NCBI GenBank assembly: GCA_016200005.1
Contig: JACQFP010000026.1
Location: 124,001-188,000 of the forward strand
Direction: 5' to 3'
Source of the DNA: Verrucomicrobiota bacterium
Lineage (GTDB): Bacteria; Verrucomicrobiota; Verrucomicrobiia; Limisphaerales; PALSA-1396
DNA length: 64,000 bases
Shown here: one piece after another, positions 1-9,068 of the stretch
Position numbering within the stretch: position 1 is the stretch's first letter
Layout of the letters: each line of letters starts with the position of its first letter
Notes under the pieces: model-generated
Databases searched by the model: none
Told to the model about the DNA's origin: nothing
The model's input: the letters and a program-made list of their open reading frames with translations, nothing else
Position numbers and translations under genes: made by a program

Positions 1-3000
1 GACTTTGGCGGGGATTTTCTGTTTCTTTTCCAATTCTTCCCACGAGACTGCGGGCGGGATGCCTGCGGGGACGGTTTCGTCGGCAACGGTTTCTTTGAGA
101 AATTTGGAGAAGGATTCGTAGCTGGCGTCGAGGGCGAGCAATTTCTTGCTCTCGTTTTCGCTAGCGTCAAATTTGAACTGCCTGACCTGATGAACCGCAT
201 CAGCTACGACCGGCCATGCGGCTTGGATGCGTTTGTCTTTCCACAGCGCGGGCGTCCAGCCGCCGAGTTCCACCGGGCCGCCATCGGCCTTGTGTTCGAG
301 CAGCCACTCGGCTTTCTCGGCGAGCCACCAGCGGAAGGCGTCCACGAATTCCTGAGCGTAGGCGACCGGGCCGGCCATCCAACGGTTGCTCACCTTCCAT
401 TGCTCGTCCCAGCGGCGTTTATAGACCGGCTGCTCAATGCGGCGGATGTGTTCGTTGTCGCGGATGGCGGCGAGGCGCGCTTCCCATAATGTGCGGCGCG
501 GCTTCGGCCAGTCTGCGGGAATCAGCGTAATGGCTTTGTCGAAATCGCCACCGGTGGATTCCCATAGACGGAAAGGGCGTTGCGCCTGATTGAGCGGCGC
601 GGGTTCGGCTTCAACTTGCGCGGCGGAATGATCGGCGAGCAACAGGCCGTAAGCGGCATAGACCAGCCAGTCCATTTCTTCCTGCCGGGCGACCATCCCG
701 GCGCCCAACTGCTCGCGCAGGGACACGGCGCGGGCGAAACGCTCCTGCAACTCGGGGGTGGTGGCGAAGGCCGCTGCGAGTTTGGCGTGCGGCGCCACAT
801 GGCCGGGCAACGCGGCGTTCCAGGCGTGATACGCCTCGCCGGATTTCTCGAACAACTTCCGCAACGCCAGCGACGGCAACACGCGCCCGCGTTCCCAGCA
901 GGCGCGCGACAACGCGGTCAATCGCTCCGCCAGCGCGTTCGGTTTGCCGCGCAGGGCGTCGGCAATTGATCGTGCTAGAGGCAACCGCTGAAGCTTCTTG
1001 CCAGCAAATTCAAAATATGTGTCCTTATCTCCGTCTTCAGACTCCCGCTTGCTAAAGCACTCGTGCTTTAACCAGAAAAGCGCAGTCGAGGAGTTGAGTT
1101 CTGAAGCAAGCAAATGATAATCACCCGGCTCGGCTTTTGCCGGGAGTTTTACCAGCGGGGCTTTCTCATTGAATGCGCAACCGTCAAAATCCACGACGAA
1201 ATGACCGTGCGTCGAGATTTGAGAAAGCGCAATGGACTTTGGATTTTTGGCACGTTCGACCGGCATCTGGTGAAACTGGTAGGGCTTTCGGCCCGCTTCT
1301 TTGAAGCTCCCCTTGAATGTTGGCCTGTTCGATAGCTCTTCGGAAAATAACTCGAAGTATTTACCCATCGGCGACGTGTTGCTCAATTCAAGCAAACGAA
1401 TCGAAGATTGGTCATACGGAAAAATCAAAAACGCGTCGCCGCATAGCTGCCAGTCCCTAACCTCATCGCCAACATTGAGCCGTTTTAAGCTTGCCGGCGG
1501 TATCTCCTGCCGCCGCACATGGTCGGCAGTGCTCATAAAAATATCATTCCGGCCAAGAATGAACATAAATCCCACATCGTCGCCCAAAGTATCCCGCAAC
1601 GGGTCTGAATCTGACCGGTTCAACACATCCAATGTCGGCCAATCGTAGAAGCTTAAAAGCGCCGGGTGGCGCAACATTCTTTTCCGGTCACAATCACCAA
1701 CTGCAATTCGGGTGTCTTCAAACAGCTTGCGGAATCCGACGGTCTGCTCTGCGTTGTTCAACTCTTGAATTGGAATGGGTTCTTGCTGGGATTCGATTGT
1801 ATGCCAAAGTGGACTCTCCTCTGGAGTAGTTCGGAGATCACCGCCGCTCGGCAGAATAGCGACAACGCGAACAGGCAACCGCATCCAGTCGGCATCTTGC
1901 GGACTTGAAACCTGCCTCCCATAAACGATGCACGTAGGCGTGCCATGACCGGGAAACATTAGTCCCGAGCAATCCACTATTTTCTGAACATGTACAGTCT
2001 CGAAGTAATCCTCGACTAAAGGCTTTCCGAACTCTCGCTTCAAGAAAGCGTTTGAAACGATGAATCCTAATTGTCCAGAAGGACGAAGCAGGCCAAATCC
2101 GAGAGTAAAGAACGGACAGACCATTTGATAATCACCGACGCAGACGGCCGGCCAACGCTCGCGGTAAAGTTCAACTTTCGCTTTTGAACGAACATTAACG
2201 AACGGCGGATTGCCGACAATCAAATCGAAGCCAGCCGCCGATTTGCTTTTGGCTTTGACCAGTTCTCCCTGCCCGGCTTCGTTGACGAGCGCGAGATTGT
2301 CCAAGACCGTTCCCTTATCTTTTTCGGCAAGGACGTGCGGGAAGTCGAGCCGCCAGACGAAATTGTGCGGGCCGTCCGGCTCTGCACCTTCCAGCTTGCG
2401 GAGGTTGCGGTAAAAATTCTTGTCGAGCGGCTTGGCTTGAACGCGCTGAAATTCCTTTTCGTCTTTTTCCAGTTGCTTGTGCGCGTCACGAAGGCGGGCA
2501 ATTTCAGCATCCACCCGGCGTTGAGTGGCCGCGTCCGAACCCGTCAGGCCAAACAAGTCACCAACCTGCTGATTTGTTTGGAGCGCGCGAATCTGGTCGG
2601 TGACGATACGTTTGCCAAGGTCGAGACGTTGGGCGAGGATTTCGAGCCGGAGGCGTTTCTTTCTCTCGGCACGTTTCGCCTGGTGGAGTTCCTGCCCGGA
2701 TTTTTCGATGCGCGCGAGGTCGTCGGTGTAATCCGTCAGTTGCGTGCCGTCGAGCCGGACGGGATGGCCGCAGATATAATCGTGCAGGCTGTCGCCCCGA
2801 CGGAAGTTCATTTCCAGATTCGGCAGTTGGGAAATATGATTGATGGCCTCGATAAACTTGCTGCGCTCGGCCTCGAATGGATTCACGCCGAGTTCGTAGT
2901 CCACCAGCAAACTCAACCAGAGCCGGAGGCGGCAGATTTCGATGGCCTGCTGCTGAATGTCCACGCCGAACAAACTGTGCTGGATGAAATGTTCCTTGGC

Positions 3001-4473
3001 TTTCTGTTTCCATGTGCTGCCCTCGCCTTTGACCGGGTCTTGGTAGCCGCCCGCCACCGTCTCAAAGATGCGTAGCAATGAAACCATCTCGTGCAACAGG
3101 CCAACTGGAAACGCGCCCGAGCCAACTGAGGGATCAAGTGTGCGGAGACTTTTCAGGATTTCGATACTGCGGCGCGCTTCGGTCGGCGAGAGAACTTCCC
3201 GCAATGTTTTCAGTTCGTGCTCACTGAAGCCGTCGTCAGGTTCAATTTCTTTGAAAAGGCGGGTGACGCGGGCGGACCAAGTGTGCTTGGTGCCGGGGTC
3301 GGCCAGTTGTTCAGCGCGACCGGCGAAATACAGCCGCAGCGCCTCCCGGCAAATGAAGTGGACGACAATGCGCGGGGTGTAGTTGCTGCCGGTGGCCTTA
3401 CGCAGATTGGGGGCTTGGTATTCCGTGCCCGCCGATTCTCTGTGAAGAACGATGCTCTCGAAAATCTTGCCGAGCATCTCCGGGTCAACCGCCACTTCCT
3501 GATCGAGCGGCGTGTCTTCGCGGACGGTGAAGTTGTAGATTTCGAGGAGTTGATCGAAAAGATTGGCGAAGGTGGCGTTGCGGATGCGGAGCTTGGACGA
3601 TTCCGGCTTGAACTCGTCGTCATCGAACAAACCGCCATTGAGGAAGGGAACACCCGGCAGCCGATTGCCAAAACTTTGTTCCGCCAGACTTTTGAAAAGC
3701 CGGTGAAGTGAATCCGCATAGTAGGTAAAGGCGCTAGGCTTACCGCGATGTTCGGCGAAATTCTTGATGAGATATTCCGAGTCCTGATTCAGCCAGCCGC
3801 GATTCTGCGCGAAGTAGAGAAAAATGAGCCGCTCAATCAGGAGTTGGGCTTCACCGAAAGCGTCCTGTCCATCGAGCTTGTGATGTTCTTTTAGGTCTTC
3901 CTCGACAGCGCGGATGTGCTTGTCGAGTTTGCGGAAGAATTCATCGGTGAGCGCTTCTTTGTCGAACGCTTCGTCGTGATGCTGCTGAATCGTCAGCGGC
4001 GCGAGGCCGAACGATTCAAGGCTTAAAAGCGAAATCCGCTCGGACGCCGTGCGCAACCGCTGCTCCGGCCCAACCGTGATGCGGCGGAAGAGACGGCGCT
4101 TGTCGCTCGTTTCGTCGTATTTGACGTTGAGAAAATGCCAACGGTTTTGTGCGGCATTGGAAAAGACGAAAAGCGTGTAAGGATGCTCGTTGAGCAATCG
4201 CGAAACGACGGGTCGCTCGCCGCCAAGCAAGAGTTTGTCAGATGCGAGCCGCGCATAGATGACGTGGAAGTCATTATTCTCGCCGCCGCCCGCGAACAAC
4301 ACGGGATCATCCGCCAGAGCCTTGCTCACCGATTCCGTCCAGCCGCGCCGTGAAAGCGGCTGGTTCACGCGCTGATAATTGAGTTCCGACCAAAAGAGTT
4401 GCTTGAGAGGTTCGATCCCCCGCAACCCTTTCAGCAACTCCAGAACGTTCTGTTGTCGTTCGGGTCGTGACAT
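1..4473 (-). CDS. Eco57I-class DNA adenine methyltransferase, very large, 3' end outside window
   Basis: One reading frame runs without a stop from an ATG at 4473 to the left edge, giving at least 1,491 residues. An in-frame stop lies eight codons upstream and no other start codon intervenes, so this start is firm. Visible motifs: GSNYTPR near residue 370; SAM-binding motif I DPSVGSGAFPVG at about 447-458; catalytic motif IV NPPF at 755-758; and, further on, a TALFWLKHECF-like stretch typical of the TaqI-like C-terminal recognition domain. VPFLNGGLFD about 180 residues before motif I is also a hallmark of Eco57I-type enzymes. It should methylate adenine N6 and may be a one-protein type IIG enzyme, or the methylase of a BREX (PglX) or DISARM (DrmMI) locus. 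The left-hand neighbours that would decide this are not visible. The toxin-antitoxin pair to its right is consistent with a defence region. Confidence 0.85.
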   Translation of the reverse strand, partial: MSRPERQQNVLELLKGLRGIEPLKQLFWSELNYQRVNQPLSRRGWTESVSKALADDPVLFAGGGENNDFHVIYARLASDKLLLGGERPVVSRLLNEHPYTLFVFSNAAQNRWHFLNVKYDETSDKRRLFRRITVGPEQRLRTASERISLLSLESFGLAPLTIQQHHDEAFDKEALTDEFFRKLDKHIRAVEEDLKEHHKLDGQDAFGEAQLLIERLIFLYFAQNRGWLNQDSEYLIKNFAEHRGKPSAFTYYADSLHRLFKSLAEQSFGNRLPGVPFLNGGLFDDDEFKPESSKLRIRNATFANLFDQLLEIYNFTVREDTPLDQEVAVDPEMLGKIFESIVLHRESAGTEYQAPNLRKATGSNYTPRIVVHFICREALRLYFAGRAEQLADPGTKHTWSARVTRLFKEIEPDDGFSEHELKTLREVLSPTEARRSIEILKSLRTLDPSVGSGAFPVGLLHEMVSLLRIFETVAGGYQDPVKGEGSTWKQKAKEHFIQHSLFGVDIQQQAIEICRLRLWLSLLVDYELGVNPFEAERSKFIEAINHISQLPNLEMNFRRGDSLHDYICGHPVRLDGTQLTDYTDDLARIEKSGQELHQAKRAERKKRLRLEILAQRLDLGKRIVTDQIRALQTNQQVGDLFGLTGSDAATQRRVDAEIARLRDAHKQLEKDEKEFQRVQAKPLDKNFYRNLRKLEGAEPDGPHNFVWRLDFPHVLAEKDKGTVLDNLALVNEAGQGELVKAKSKSAAGFDLIVGNPPFVNVRSKAKVELYRERWPAVCVGDYQMVCPFFTLGFGLLRPSGQLGFIVSNAFLKREFGKPLVEDYFETVHVQKIVDCSGLMFPGHGTPTCIVYGRQVSSPQDADWMRLPVRVVAILPSGGDLRTTPEESPLWHTIESQQEPIPIQELNNAEQTVGFRKLFEDTRIAVGDCDRKRMLRHPALLSFYDWPTLDVLNRSDSDPLRDTLGDDVGFMFILGRNDIFMSTADHVRRQEIPPASLKRLNVGDEVRDWQLCGDAFLIFPYDQSSIRLLELSNTSPMGKYFELFSEELSNRPTFKGSFKEAGRKPYQFHQMPVERAKNPKSIALSQISTHGHFVVDFDGCAFNEKAPLVKLPAKAEPGDYHLLASELNSSTALFWLKHECFSKRESEDGDKDTYFEFAGKKLQRLPLARSIADALRGKPNALAERLTALSRACWERGRVLPSLALRKLFEKSGEAYHAWNAALPGHVAPHAKLAAAFATTPELQERFARAVSLREQLGAGMVARQEEMDWLVYAAYGLLLADHSAAQVEAEPAPLNQAQRPFRLWESTGGDFDKAITLIPADWPKPRRTLWEARLAAIRDNEHIRRIEQPVYKRRWDEQWKVSNRWMAGPVAYAQEFVDAFRWWLAEKAEWLLEHKADGGPVELGGWTPALWKDKRIQAAWPVVADAVHQVRQFKFDASENESKKLLALDASYESFSKFLKETVADETVPAGIPPAVSWEELEKKQKIPAKV

Positions 4474-4570
4474 GGCTGTTCGCTCGCGCGCGAATCAGCC
4501 CTGTCTGGAGACTGCCTCTCGTGGGAATCTTGGTGCCCGAAATGAAAGTGGGACGCACTTACTTGCGTCC

Positions 4571-4676
4571 CATAACAGGCACCTAGGAGGGCCCACGAAG
4601 AAACGCTTTCAATGCGCCCCAGGTGGGGCGCACTTCAAGCGCGGCTCTTCGTCGAAATTTCCTAGGTTTCGTTATG
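4571..4676. repeat. About 106-bp imperfect palindrome upstream of the methylase gene
   Basis: The two halves are mirror images around about 4623: outer CATAAC/GTTATG, then CCTAGG on both sides, then ACGAAGA/TCTTCGT, then GCGCTT-like blocks, and a GCGCCCC/GGGGCGC stem around an AGGT loop. A second perfect hairpin (GGGACGCA, 6-nt loop, TGCGTCCC) lies just left of it at about 4549-4570. It sits in the 467-bp gene-free gap 4474-4940. It may be a small non-autonomous mobile element, or a structured leader or operator for the divergent genes. No coding capacity was seen. Confidence 0.7.
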
Positions 4677-4830
4677 GACAGCAGCCGAAGCCGCGAATTG
4701 GTTTATGTAAAAAGTGTTAGTCGATAGCTTTTCTCTTTTGGTTATTAGGACAGGGACGAGTGTGCGCGGGAAATTTATCAGCGTCAAATGAAGATCAAAT
4801 GGGGAAAGTTGAAAGCTGAAGGCAGAAATC

Positions 4831-4890
4831 CGCGTCCATCTGCGGTTGGAAGCAGTTGAGAGTTGTTGGTTGAGAGTTGAGGGTCGTGGC
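4831..4890. repeat. Composite simple repeat (CGTCCATCTGCGG plus GAGAGTTG-type units)
   Basis: A CGCGTCCATCTGCGGTTG block is followed by direct short units of the TTGAGAGTTG / GTTGGTTGAGAG type. The same two blocks in the same order recur at 5998-6045. The first block resembles the diverged copy at 60680-60711; the second matches, in reverse, the repeat inside the GT9 gene at 10669-10713. Confidence 0.7.
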
Positions 4891-4940
4891 GGGCGGAACG
4901 CGGACTTGCTTTTGCGGGCATTTCAGGCGAAAAGAAAACC

Positions 4941-5336
4941 ATGAGCTTTACCGGAACAGTCAAAGACGGCGTCGTGATCCTGCCGCCGGGATTGAAACTG
5001 CCGGATGGATTGGAAGTCCAATTGACCGTGCCGGATTCCGCGTCGCCCGAGGAAGCTTTTGTGCTCCGCGAAACCGCCAGCCCGTTTCCTACGGTGGTCG
5101 GTCTGCCGGATGATCTGTCCATCAATCTCGACTATTACCTGCACGGGCATCAGCACAAGCAGCAGCCGCGTCGCGGGCGGTGGATTTGCGCGGACAAGCC
5201 GATGCCGGAGTTGACACAGCAGGAGGCGGCGGGCAGCACAGAAAAACTTCTCGCCCTCGCGGCGGAAACCGAAAACCTTCCGGCTGACCTTTCCGCAAAT
5301 CACGACCACTATCTGCACGGTCTGCCCAAACGATGA
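4941..5336 (+). CDS. Antitoxin-like protein with a duplicated C-terminal tail
   Basis: A 131-residue protein beginning with GTVKDGVVILPPGLKLPDG, the beta-rich N-terminus of AF2212/DUF104-like antitoxins that bind PIN toxins. Its stop overlaps the ATG of the following VapC gene by 4 nt, so the two are translationally coupled. Antitoxins of this kind are usually about 70-90 residues. Here the tail motif LPDDLSINLDYYLHG (about residue 55-70) reappears as LPADLSANHDHYLHG just before the C-terminus, separated by a basic linker. This suggests an internal tandem duplication and perhaps two toxin-binding tails. It should neutralise the adjacent nuclease and may repress its own promoter; no operator was identified. 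Confidence 0.7.
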   Translation: MSFTGTVKDGVVILPPGLKLPDGLEVQLTVPDSASPEEAFVLRETASPFPTVVGLPDDLSINLDYYLHGHQHKQQPRRGRWICADKPMPELTQQEAAGSTEKLLALAAETENLPADLSANHDHYLHGLPKR

Positions 5337-5734
5337 ACCTGGTGTTTGCCGACACGTGGTTCTATCTGGCCATCCTCAATCGGGCGGATCCCAATCATCC
5401 GCGCGCGGTGGCGGCCAGCCGGTCGGAACGCCGGCATCGCGTCACCACGGATTTCGTGCTGGTGGAGGTGGGGGACGCCTTGAGCAAGACGGGTAATCGC
5501 GATGTGTTCACGCGTTTCCACTATTGGATTCAAACGCACTCCGGCACGACAGTGATACCCGCCTCGCGCCAGCTTCTGGAGGACGGACTGCATCTCTACC
5601 GGTATCGCCGCGACAAGGACTGGCCGCTGACTGATTGCATGTCATTCGTCGTGATGGACGATGAGGGAATCAGTGACGCGCTCACTGGCGACCGGCATTT
5701 CGAGCAGGCGGGCTTCAAGGCGCTGCTCAAGTAG
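5333..5734 (+). CDS. vapC: VapC-like PIN-domain ribonuclease toxin
   Basis: A 133-residue PIN-domain protein. The acidic metal-binding positions are visible: Asp in FADTWFY near the N-terminus, Glu in VLVEVGDAL near residue 45, Asp in PLTDCMSFV near 102, and Asp in LTGDRHFEQAGF near 121, a typical PIN ending. PIN toxins cleave tRNA, rRNA or mRNA and are blocked by the cognate antitoxin, here the upstream gene overlapped by 4 nt. Length is normal and no disruption is seen. Its RNA target cannot be read from the sequence. Confidence 0.85.
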   Translation: MNLVFADTWFYLAILNRADPNHPRAVAASRSERRHRVTTDFVLVEVGDALSKTGNRDVFTRFHYWIQTHSGTTVIPASRQLLEDGLHLYRYRRDKDWPLTDCMSFVVMDDEGISDALTGDRHFEQAGFKALLK

Positions 5735-5806
5735 CGGGCAAGGGCGAGGAATTTGTTTTCGAGTAATGCGCGGATTCGACACCTCCATGAATCTGCTGCA
5801 AACCAC

Positions 5807-5882
5807 ACCCACCCCGACCCCTCCCAGGAGGGGAACTATCCACCATGTGGCGCTCCCCTCCTGGGAGGGGCCAGGGGTGGGT
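5807..5882. repeat. Long hairpin-forming inverted repeat, 30-bp arms
   Basis: Left arm ACCCACCCCGACCCCTCCCA at 5807 onward and a right arm ending in CAGGGGTGGGT at 5882 are nearly perfect inverted copies around a loop of about 15 nt. The 322-bp gap 5735-6056 holds this, a GAGGCGCAGAGGGTG segment resembling the decayed CCCGACCCTCTCCC block at 38072, and the composite repeat at 5998. There is no T-run, so a simple intrinsic terminator is doubtful; a dispersed palindromic element is likelier. Confidence 0.75.
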
Positions 5883-5997
5883 TCACGGGTTCAAGGCGCG
5901 GAACGTTCTTTTGGGGGAATTCTTACCCCGACCCTCTCCCCGCTCGAGGCGCAGAGGGTGAAACTGCTGTGCGTTTTCTGGGTTCGCCTGCGGCAAA

Positions 5998-6045
5998 TGA
6001 ATCTGCGTCCATCGGCGTTCATCTGCGGTTGAGAGTTGTTGGTTG
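5998..6045. repeat. Second copy of the composite CTGCGTCCATC / GAGAGTTG repeat
   Basis: Three approximately 10-nt units (CTGCGTCCAT, CGGCGTTCAT, CTGCGGTT) are followed by GAGAGTTGTTGGTTG. This is the fuller form of the repeat at 4831-4890. The same unit architecture is seen at 60680-60711 with diverged sequence. Confidence 0.7.
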
Positions 6046-6056
6046 GCGTCGGTCCG

Positions 6057-9020
6057 TCAATTCTTCGCGGACTTAAGCTTGTTGGCCGGGTTGACGCCGC
6101 GCACAACTTCGCCTTGGGTGATCGCGGTGACATAGGCGCGCGGATTCATGTCCGCCGGCGCGTCGCAACTGATTGTGATTCGATTCACGCCTGCTTCCAA
6201 CATCGGCACTCCGCCTTGCGGTTTCACTTCGGCCAGTAGTTCGCCGGTCGGGCCATACAGTTTGCAATCGGCCGGCGACCGGAGTTCGAGGTAGGAACCG
6301 CTTTCCATTTCCACCGGGAAAACGATGGTCTGCCCGCCAATCGTCAGCGACGGATTGCGCCACTTGGCTTTGATGGTGGGCAACGCGCGGACCGGACTGA
6401 GATGGCACGTCACCGAATCGTTTGGCGGCAGGTTGTTGTAAAACAGGTTCAAGCTGGAAATCGCCGAGGGGTGAATCGACTCGCGATAGATGGAATACGC
6501 GTCGCCGTAAGGCCAGATGTAATCCGTGAACCGCTGCGCCTCCGGCTCGATCAATTCGAAATACCGCCAGCCGGTGAAATCAACCACGATGTAGTTGTCC
6601 GCAATGCCGCTGAACAGATGCGCGGGGCTGTTGAGTTGGAGGTTCAGCGTCTCGCCTTTGCCATCGCCATGCACCCAGACTCCCAACGCTTCGTGTCCGG
6701 TCAGCTTGAGGGACGGGTCAAAAGTTCTTCCGGCCTTGGCCCAGGCGCCGCGGCGATTGGAGGTCGCATTGGTGGCGCTAAACCGACCGCTGGCGGCGCC
6801 GGATTTCAGCGGCTCCTTCACCGAGTCGATTTTGTGGGTGACGCCGGTTTGATCAGCCGAGTCGGAAAAGTCCTTTGCGCCACGAAAATCTGCAACGCTG
6901 ATGTTGTTCGACGCTTCGTAAGGTCCGGCGGACATAAGCGCCTCGATGCGCAATTGAAGCGGCTGCCGCACGAACTTGTTCGTGATAGACCACGAGTTGC
7001 TCCAACCGTCCAGTCCTTCCACTTTGTGACGGTCGTATTGCGCGCGACGGAACTGCCATTCGCCTTCGGCACTTTGGAACAGCGTGAATTCATCGCCGGG
7101 CGCGCGCAGTCTGGCTTTGACCGCTTCGGAAAAATAGTTCGCGTGGCGCAGGGTTTCGTATTGCCGCATGATCGTCGCGAGGCGTGGGTAGGCGGGAATC
7201 TTTTTGATGTTCGCGGGATCGACGCCCATGAGCGCGAAGCCGGTGTCCGTGCCGAGACATTTGCACATCAGATATTCGATGTCGTCGGCGAAGGTCGGTT
7301 CACCTTGCGGGCCGCTCCAGGTTTTGACCGACCACCAGCCGAGTTGGCCCGGCAAAAACATCCGGCGATTGTCCTCGTTGGCGGCGACGTGCGTATCGAT
7401 GAATTTCTTGTGAGCGCGGCGCGGATGGTCCCAAGCGCCCATGCGCGCGCGCACAAACCAGAGATGATGGCTGAAGGTGCTCATCTCCATCATCGCCGGT
7501 TTCTTGAGTCGCTTCCAAATCTCGAACGTGAACTTGGACTGATAATGCCAGGCATTCTCTCCACCGCCCACGATGTCGGAGCCGTCGAGCGCGTCCAGAT
7601 AGATCATGTCGAACCCGCCCGCGTTGAATGCCTCAGCGGTTTTGGCGGCGACCTCGGTGTAGAGCGTCGAATCGCCGTCCGGCACGAACAACCCGAAACA
7701 TTCCTTGAGATGATGCACCTTCGCACCTTGGGCGTGCAACGCGACGCGTGTGCCGTTCGCGCCGCGTTTGCAACCCGTGAATGCAAACGGCGGCTCTTTG
7801 GCGACGCCGGTGTAAGTAATCAGTTCGTCGTCGATTTGCAGCGTCACACTGTTGCGCACTGCGAAGCCAGTGATTGCGGACATGGCTTTGGTGGATTCGA
7901 CAACGGGAACGTTCGTTGAGTCGGTGGTCAACGGTTCTGCCAGCGAGAAGGTGGCGTCCTTGCCGAGGCGCGGATCGGGCACGGGCGTGACCCACGGTGT
8001 GCGTTTGTCGATGAACTGTGCGTAGGTGTGAAGTCCGGCTTGCAGTCCGGCGGCGTGCAGTTTGTCGATAACCGCTTTGAAACTCGCCCAGCCGTTCGTG
8101 TAAGTTTTCGGGTTGGGCAGACAATCGCCGAAGCGGAACGAATTGCCGCCGTGGAAATCGATCTGGGTAATTCCCAGGCTGCGCGCCAGTTTGATCCAGT
8201 CGTCCACCTTGTCTTCCGACATGTCGCCGAAGTTGAAGAGGTACGAGCCGCGATTTTTTTCCGAGTCCAGCGCCCACGGCCCACCGATCGGCGAATGTGG
8301 CAGGTCGGGCGCCGCGCTCACCACTTCCTGCAAGACTCGGCGCAGCTCCTTTGGCGGACAGCCGATCACTGCCACCCGCGCGCCTGTCAAACCGAAACGC
8401 GGATAGCACGCCGCCCAAAGCTGGTGGCTGGCACCGGGAATATCGCGAACGTTTGTCTGAAGATTCAACGCCACGGCGCAGCCGGCGAAAGGTTCGTTGG
8501 GAGTTCCTTTGAGCGTGAGCGGCAGGTCGGTAAAGACCAGTTCCTCCACACCGTCGCCGCGAACGTCGGTTACTTCGAAGACGAAATATTGCTTCTTGGA
8601 CGTGACTTTGAGCGTGGCCGTCACCCCGGCATCGCCGAACTCCACAGCCAGCTTGCCGCCAGAGTAAGACGCGGACGCGGCTGCGAACAGGCGGCCCGAT
8701 TTTTTCACGGACGCAAACGGCGCGGGTGGATTTGTGGCGCAGTAGTCTTTGCCCGTGGCACGGTCGATAAAGTGGAGATTGCGACCGTCGGCACCGAGTT
8801 CATAACGCACGTAACGGTTTTGGAGAGTCAGAGCCGGCTTGGAATGCTGCGGCGCGGCGCCGAGCAGTTGAACGCTGGTGAGCAGGAACAAGGACTGCCA
8901 AAATAGACAATGTAGCCGCCAACGTAAGGGGGCGGATTCTTGAGCGCACGCATTTTCCGCCTCCTCACGTCGGCGGCTACAAATTCGGCGGTTACGAAAC
9001 GCTTTGTGGCGAGAGTTCAT
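6057..9020 (-). CDS. Large secreted TIM-barrel-like protein, possible glycoside hydrolase
   Basis: A 987-residue frame. About residues 42-57 form a hydrophobic signal-peptide-like stretch (LFLLTSVQLLGAA). A beta-rich domain follows to about 250, then segments resembling a (beta/alpha)8 barrel: GITQIDFHGG near 287, GLQAGLHTYAQF near 330, GFDMIYLDALDG near 480, KPAMMEMSTF near 520. A C-terminal beta-sandwich-like part follows. Acidic residues after predicted strands resemble glycosidases of the melibiase/amylase type, but no family was firmly recognised. The first about 35 residues, before the hydrophobic stretch, are largely encoded by a palindromic repeat (8911-8981) and no Shine-Dalgarno is visible, so the true start is uncertain. 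It reads alone, convergent with the repeat-rich gap on its left. Confidence 0.7.
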   Translation of the reverse strand: MNSRHKAFRNRRICSRRREEAENACAQESAPLRWRLHCLFWQSLFLLTSVQLLGAAPQHSKPALTLQNRYVRYELGADGRNLHFIDRATGKDYCATNPPAPFASVKKSGRLFAAASASYSGGKLAVEFGDAGVTATLKVTSKKQYFVFEVTDVRGDGVEELVFTDLPLTLKGTPNEPFAGCAVALNLQTNVRDIPGASHQLWAACYPRFGLTGARVAVIGCPPKELRRVLQEVVSAAPDLPHSPIGGPWALDSEKNRGSYLFNFGDMSEDKVDDWIKLARSLGITQIDFHGGNSFRFGDCLPNPKTYTNGWASFKAVIDKLHAAGLQAGLHTYAQFIDKRTPWVTPVPDPRLGKDATFSLAEPLTTDSTNVPVVESTKAMSAITGFAVRNSVTLQIDDELITYTGVAKEPPFAFTGCKRGANGTRVALHAQGAKVHHLKECFGLFVPDGDSTLYTEVAAKTAEAFNAGGFDMIYLDALDGSDIVGGGENAWHYQSKFTFEIWKRLKKPAMMEMSTFSHHLWFVRARMGAWDHPRRAHKKFIDTHVAANEDNRRMFLPGQLGWWSVKTWSGPQGEPTFADDIEYLMCKCLGTDTGFALMGVDPANIKKIPAYPRLATIMRQYETLRHANYFSEAVKARLRAPGDEFTLFQSAEGEWQFRRAQYDRHKVEGLDGWSNSWSITNKFVRQPLQLRIEALMSAGPYEASNNISVADFRGAKDFSDSADQTGVTHKIDSVKEPLKSGAASGRFSATNATSNRRGAWAKAGRTFDPSLKLTGHEALGVWVHGDGKGETLNLQLNSPAHLFSGIADNYIVVDFTGWRYFELIEPEAQRFTDYIWPYGDAYSIYRESIHPSAISSLNLFYNNLPPNDSVTCHLSPVRALPTIKAKWRNPSLTIGGQTIVFPVEMESGSYLELRSPADCKLYGPTGELLAEVKPQGGVPMLEAGVNRITISCDAPADMNPRAYVTAITQGEVVRGVNPANKLKSAKN
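8911..8981. repeat. Palindromic repeat (GTAGCCGCC..ACGT..GAGGCGG family) inside a 5' coding region
   Basis: TGTAGCCGCCAACGT is answered by ACGTCGGCGGCTACA about 45 nt later, with a GGGGGCGGA/TCCGCCTCC inner stem. The same family occurs at 59118-59199 (GTAGCAGCCGACGTGAGGAG) and as a half copy at 14533-14574. Here it is translated as part of the N-terminus of the 987-residue protein, if the start at 9020 is correct. Confidence 0.75.
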
Positions 9021-9068
9021 TCGATACCGGCATCTTGGGCGAAACGCCAGCGGGTTACAATCACAGAC

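Noticed and set aside
2335-3075. Plus-strand frame (246 codons) inside the big methylase gene
   Set aside because: The minus-strand frame carries DPSVGSG and NPPF motifs and is continuous; this is antisense.
5807-5882. Intrinsic terminator of the toxin-antitoxin operon
   Set aside because: Very strong hairpin but no T-run on either side; fits a dispersed palindrome better.
6402-7919. 505-codon plus-strand frame opposite the large secreted protein
   Set aside because: Antisense of a frame with signal-peptide and barrel-like segments; high-GC shadow.
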